NCBI RefSeq assembly: GCF_018279705.1
Contig: NZ_CP036498.1
Span: 5,039,001-5,103,000 of the forward strand
Direction: 5' to 3'
Source: Tardiphaga alba
GTDB taxonomy: Bacteria > Pseudomonadota > Alphaproteobacteria > Rhizobiales > Xanthobacteraceae
DNA: 64,000 bases
Position 1 is the first letter of the stretch. Each line of letters begins with the position of its first letter. Shown here piece by piece: positions 62,625-64,000 of this stretch. A model generated the notes under the pieces. The model was not told the DNA's origin and did no database searches. It worked only from the letters and a program-made list of their open reading frames with translations. The translations under genes and the position numbers were made by a program.

Positions 62625-63755
62625 TTAGGCAGTCTTCGGCTGGAAGTTCGGATGGATGACGGCACCATCCTTGGTGAGCGCCGTGGCCTTCACCAACTCG
62701 TCGTCCCAGTTCACCGCGAGCGCCTTGGTCTCCTTGTTCACCAGCGTCTCGATGAAGGAGAACAGGTTTCGCGCATAGAGGCTGGAGGCGGAAGCTGCGA
62801 CGCGGCCGGCGACATTGGTGAAGCCGACAATCTTGATGCCGTTGATATCTGCGACTTCGCCGGGCTTCGCGCCTTCCACATTGCCACCGCGCTCGACGGC
62901 AAGATCGACCAGGACCGAACCGGGCTTCATCGACGCAACCATGTCAGCCGTGACCAGACGCGGCGCCGGGCGGCCAGGGATCAACGCGGTGGTGATGATG
63001 ATGTCCTGCTTCTTGATATGCTCGGCGGTGAGTGCGGCCTGCTTGGCCTGATACTCTTTCGACATTTCCTTGGCGTAGCCGCCAGCAGTCTGGGCGTTCT
63101 TGAACTCGTCGTCCTCAACAGCCAGGAATTTCGCACCGAGGCTCTCCACCTGCTCCTTGGTGGCCGGGCGCACGTCGGTCGCAGTCACGACAGCGCCGAG
63201 ACGGCGCGCGGTGGCGATGGCCTGCAGGCCGGCAACGCCGACGCCCATCACGAACACCTTAGCGGCCGGAATGGTGCCCGCTGCGGTCATCATCATCGGG
63301 AAGGCGCGGCCGAAATATTCGGCGGCCTCGATCACCGCACGATAACCGGCGAGATTGGCCTGCGACGACAGCACGTCCATCACCTGCGCGCGGGTGATGC
63401 GCGGCATCAACTCCATGGCGAAGGCCGACACGCCGGCATCGGCGATGGTCTTCAGCGCGGCTTCATTGCCATAGGGATCCATGATCGCGATCACCAGCGC
63501 ACCGCGCTTGTAATTCGCGAGCTCCGAAGCTTCCGGACGCTTCACCTTGATGACGATGTCGGCATCCTTGACCGCATCGGCCGAGATAGTCGCGCCAACG
63601 GCGGTGTATTCGGAGTCCGGCATGCCCGACTTGATGCCCGCACCCGGCTCGATCGCCACTTCGGCACCAAGCGTCTTGAACTTCTTGATCGTGTCCGGCG
63701 AGACCGCGACGCGCGGTTCGAGCGGATCGATTTCCTTGGCAACGGCAATCTTCAT
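62625..63755 (-). CDS. NAD(P) transhydrogenase, alpha subunit, NAD-binding part (PntA1)
   Basis: A 376-residue soluble dI domain binding NAD(H). [33 protein letters not shown] opens the alanine-dehydrogenase-like fold, with the Rossmann segment [30 protein letters not shown] and [32 protein letters not shown]. It is the first gene of the pnt operon; pntA2 follows after 11 bases. The oxidase subunit IV gene lies 78 bases upstream on the same strand. Confidence 0.96.
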   Translation of the reverse strand: MKIAVAKEIDPLEPRVAVSPDTIKKFKTLGAEVAIEPGAGIKSGMPDSEYTAVGATISADAVKDADIVIKVKRPEASELANYKRGALVIAIMDPYGNEAALKTIADAGVSAFAMELMPRITRAQVMDVLSSQANLAGYRAVIEAAEYFGRAFPMMMTAAGTIPAAKVFVMGVGVAGLQAIATARRLGAVVTATDVRPATKEQVESLGAKFLAVEDDEFKNAQTAGGYAKEMSKEYQAKQAALTAEHIKKQDIIITTALIPGRPAPRLVTADMVASMKPGSVLVDLAVERGGNVEGAKPGEVADINGIKIVGFTNVAGRVAASASSLYARNLFSFIETLVNKETKALAVNWDDELVKATALTKDGAVIHPNFQPKTA

Positions 63756-63833
63756 GGGTCCTCCGGCGGAGCTCGTCCGCGCGTGGGCAATCAGGTCAGG
63801 GATGGAGCCGCGGCGCTGCGGCGAACGGTGGGA

Positions 63834-63986
63834 TCAGGTCAGAAAAATGCCCATCAGCGCCACGATAGCGACGACCGAGATGGTGCCCCATTTCACAAGC
63901 ACCAGGAAACCTTCATAGGTCTGCTCATGCGCCGGGTAATCGTTGCCATCCGCCGTGGTGTAGGCAACTTCGCTATGATCAGCCAT
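63834..63986 (-). CDS. aa3-type cytochrome c oxidase subunit IV
   Basis: A 50-residue protein: an N-terminal soluble stretch (MADHSEVAYTTADGNDYPAH), EQTYEGFLVLVKWGT, and one C-terminal membrane helix (ISVVAIVALMGIFLT). This is the pattern of the small bacterial aa3 oxidase subunit IV, which packs against subunits I and III. GGGAGAC lies just before ATG 63986. No other oxidase gene is in view; location beside pnt is frequent in Rhizobiales. The gene is short and easily missed. Confidence 0.85.
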   Translation of the reverse strand: MADHSEVAYTTADGNDYPAHEQTYEGFLVLVKWGTISVVAIVALMGIFLT

Positions 63987-64000
63987 TCCAGTCTCCCGCA

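Noticed and set aside
1..64000. Prophage, insertion sequence or integrative element
   Set aside because: No transposase, integrase, phage structural gene or direct-repeat boundary was found; tRNA-His has no integrase or partial duplicate beside it.

Overview
The window is a high-GC alphaproteobacterial chromosome segment of the Bradyrhizobium / Rhodopseudomonas / Tardiphaga kind (Nitrobacteraceae). This is inferred from the gene families (phasins, PdhS/PleC-type kinase, split carA and carB, pntA1-pntA2-pntB beside a 50-residue aa3 oxidase subunit), from a tRNA-His without the extra 5' G, and from REP-like palindromic repeats scattered between genes. I see no transposase, integrase, phage gene or CRISPR array. 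Species was not determined.

Layout. 1-9.1 kb: end of an AlkK-like acyl-CoA ligase, a DUF559 nuclease gene set between two inverted palindromic arms, yqeY, a frameshifted ArnT-like glycosyltransferase, carA, a secreted Sel1-repeat protein, a hotdog thioesterase, dps and a methyltransferase. 9.1-17.5 kb: a tRNA-like element and a terminator-like hairpin directly before carB, then greA, a DoxX protein, an Lrp-type regulator, trxB, a LysR regulator and a candidate sRNA. 17.5-25.7 kb: copper ATPase divergent from csoR, an MHYT-GGDEF-EAL protein, an orphan ParA, and small membrane, secreted and esterase genes. 25.7-32.3 kb: tRNA-His, two phasins, a PdhS-like kinase with an atypical ATP-lid, and nnrS with pseudoazurin. 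32.4-40.8 kb: a Crp/Fnr regulator, a two-component system, a TonB-dependent siderophore receptor and ferric ABC parts FbpA/FbpB. 40.8-48.8 kb: an AI-2E-type permease, both 3-oxoacid CoA-transferase subunits, an AsmA protein and potI-potH-potA. 48.8-64 kb: a PAS-GGDEF-EAL protein, an L-2-hydroxyglutarate oxidase-like enzyme, two DUF465 proteins, an EamA exporter, purE-purK, rpsU behind a structured leader, a TPR lipoprotein, a frameshifted membrane protein, a cupin, a Ca2+/H+ antiporter, a VOC protein, and pntB-pntA2-pntA1 with a cytochrome oxidase subunit IV.

How genes work together. carA/carB and purE/purK supply nucleotide (and arginine) precursors. The Crp/Fnr protein, pseudoazurin and NnrS share a TTGAT-N4-GTCAA box and form a nitric-oxide/denitrification group. 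The OmpR-type system, the TonB receptor and FbpAB form an iron-uptake neighbourhood, with three 11-bp direct repeats before the receptor and an Irr-box-like site before fbpA. CsoR and the copper ATPase form a copper-efflux switch in which the operator fills the promoter spacer.

The observations most worth a second look are the DUF559 gene centred in a REP-like inverted pair, the three-way-junction leader of rpsU, and the tRNA-like element before carB. Two genes carry single-base frameshifts in G runs, which may be sequencing errors.
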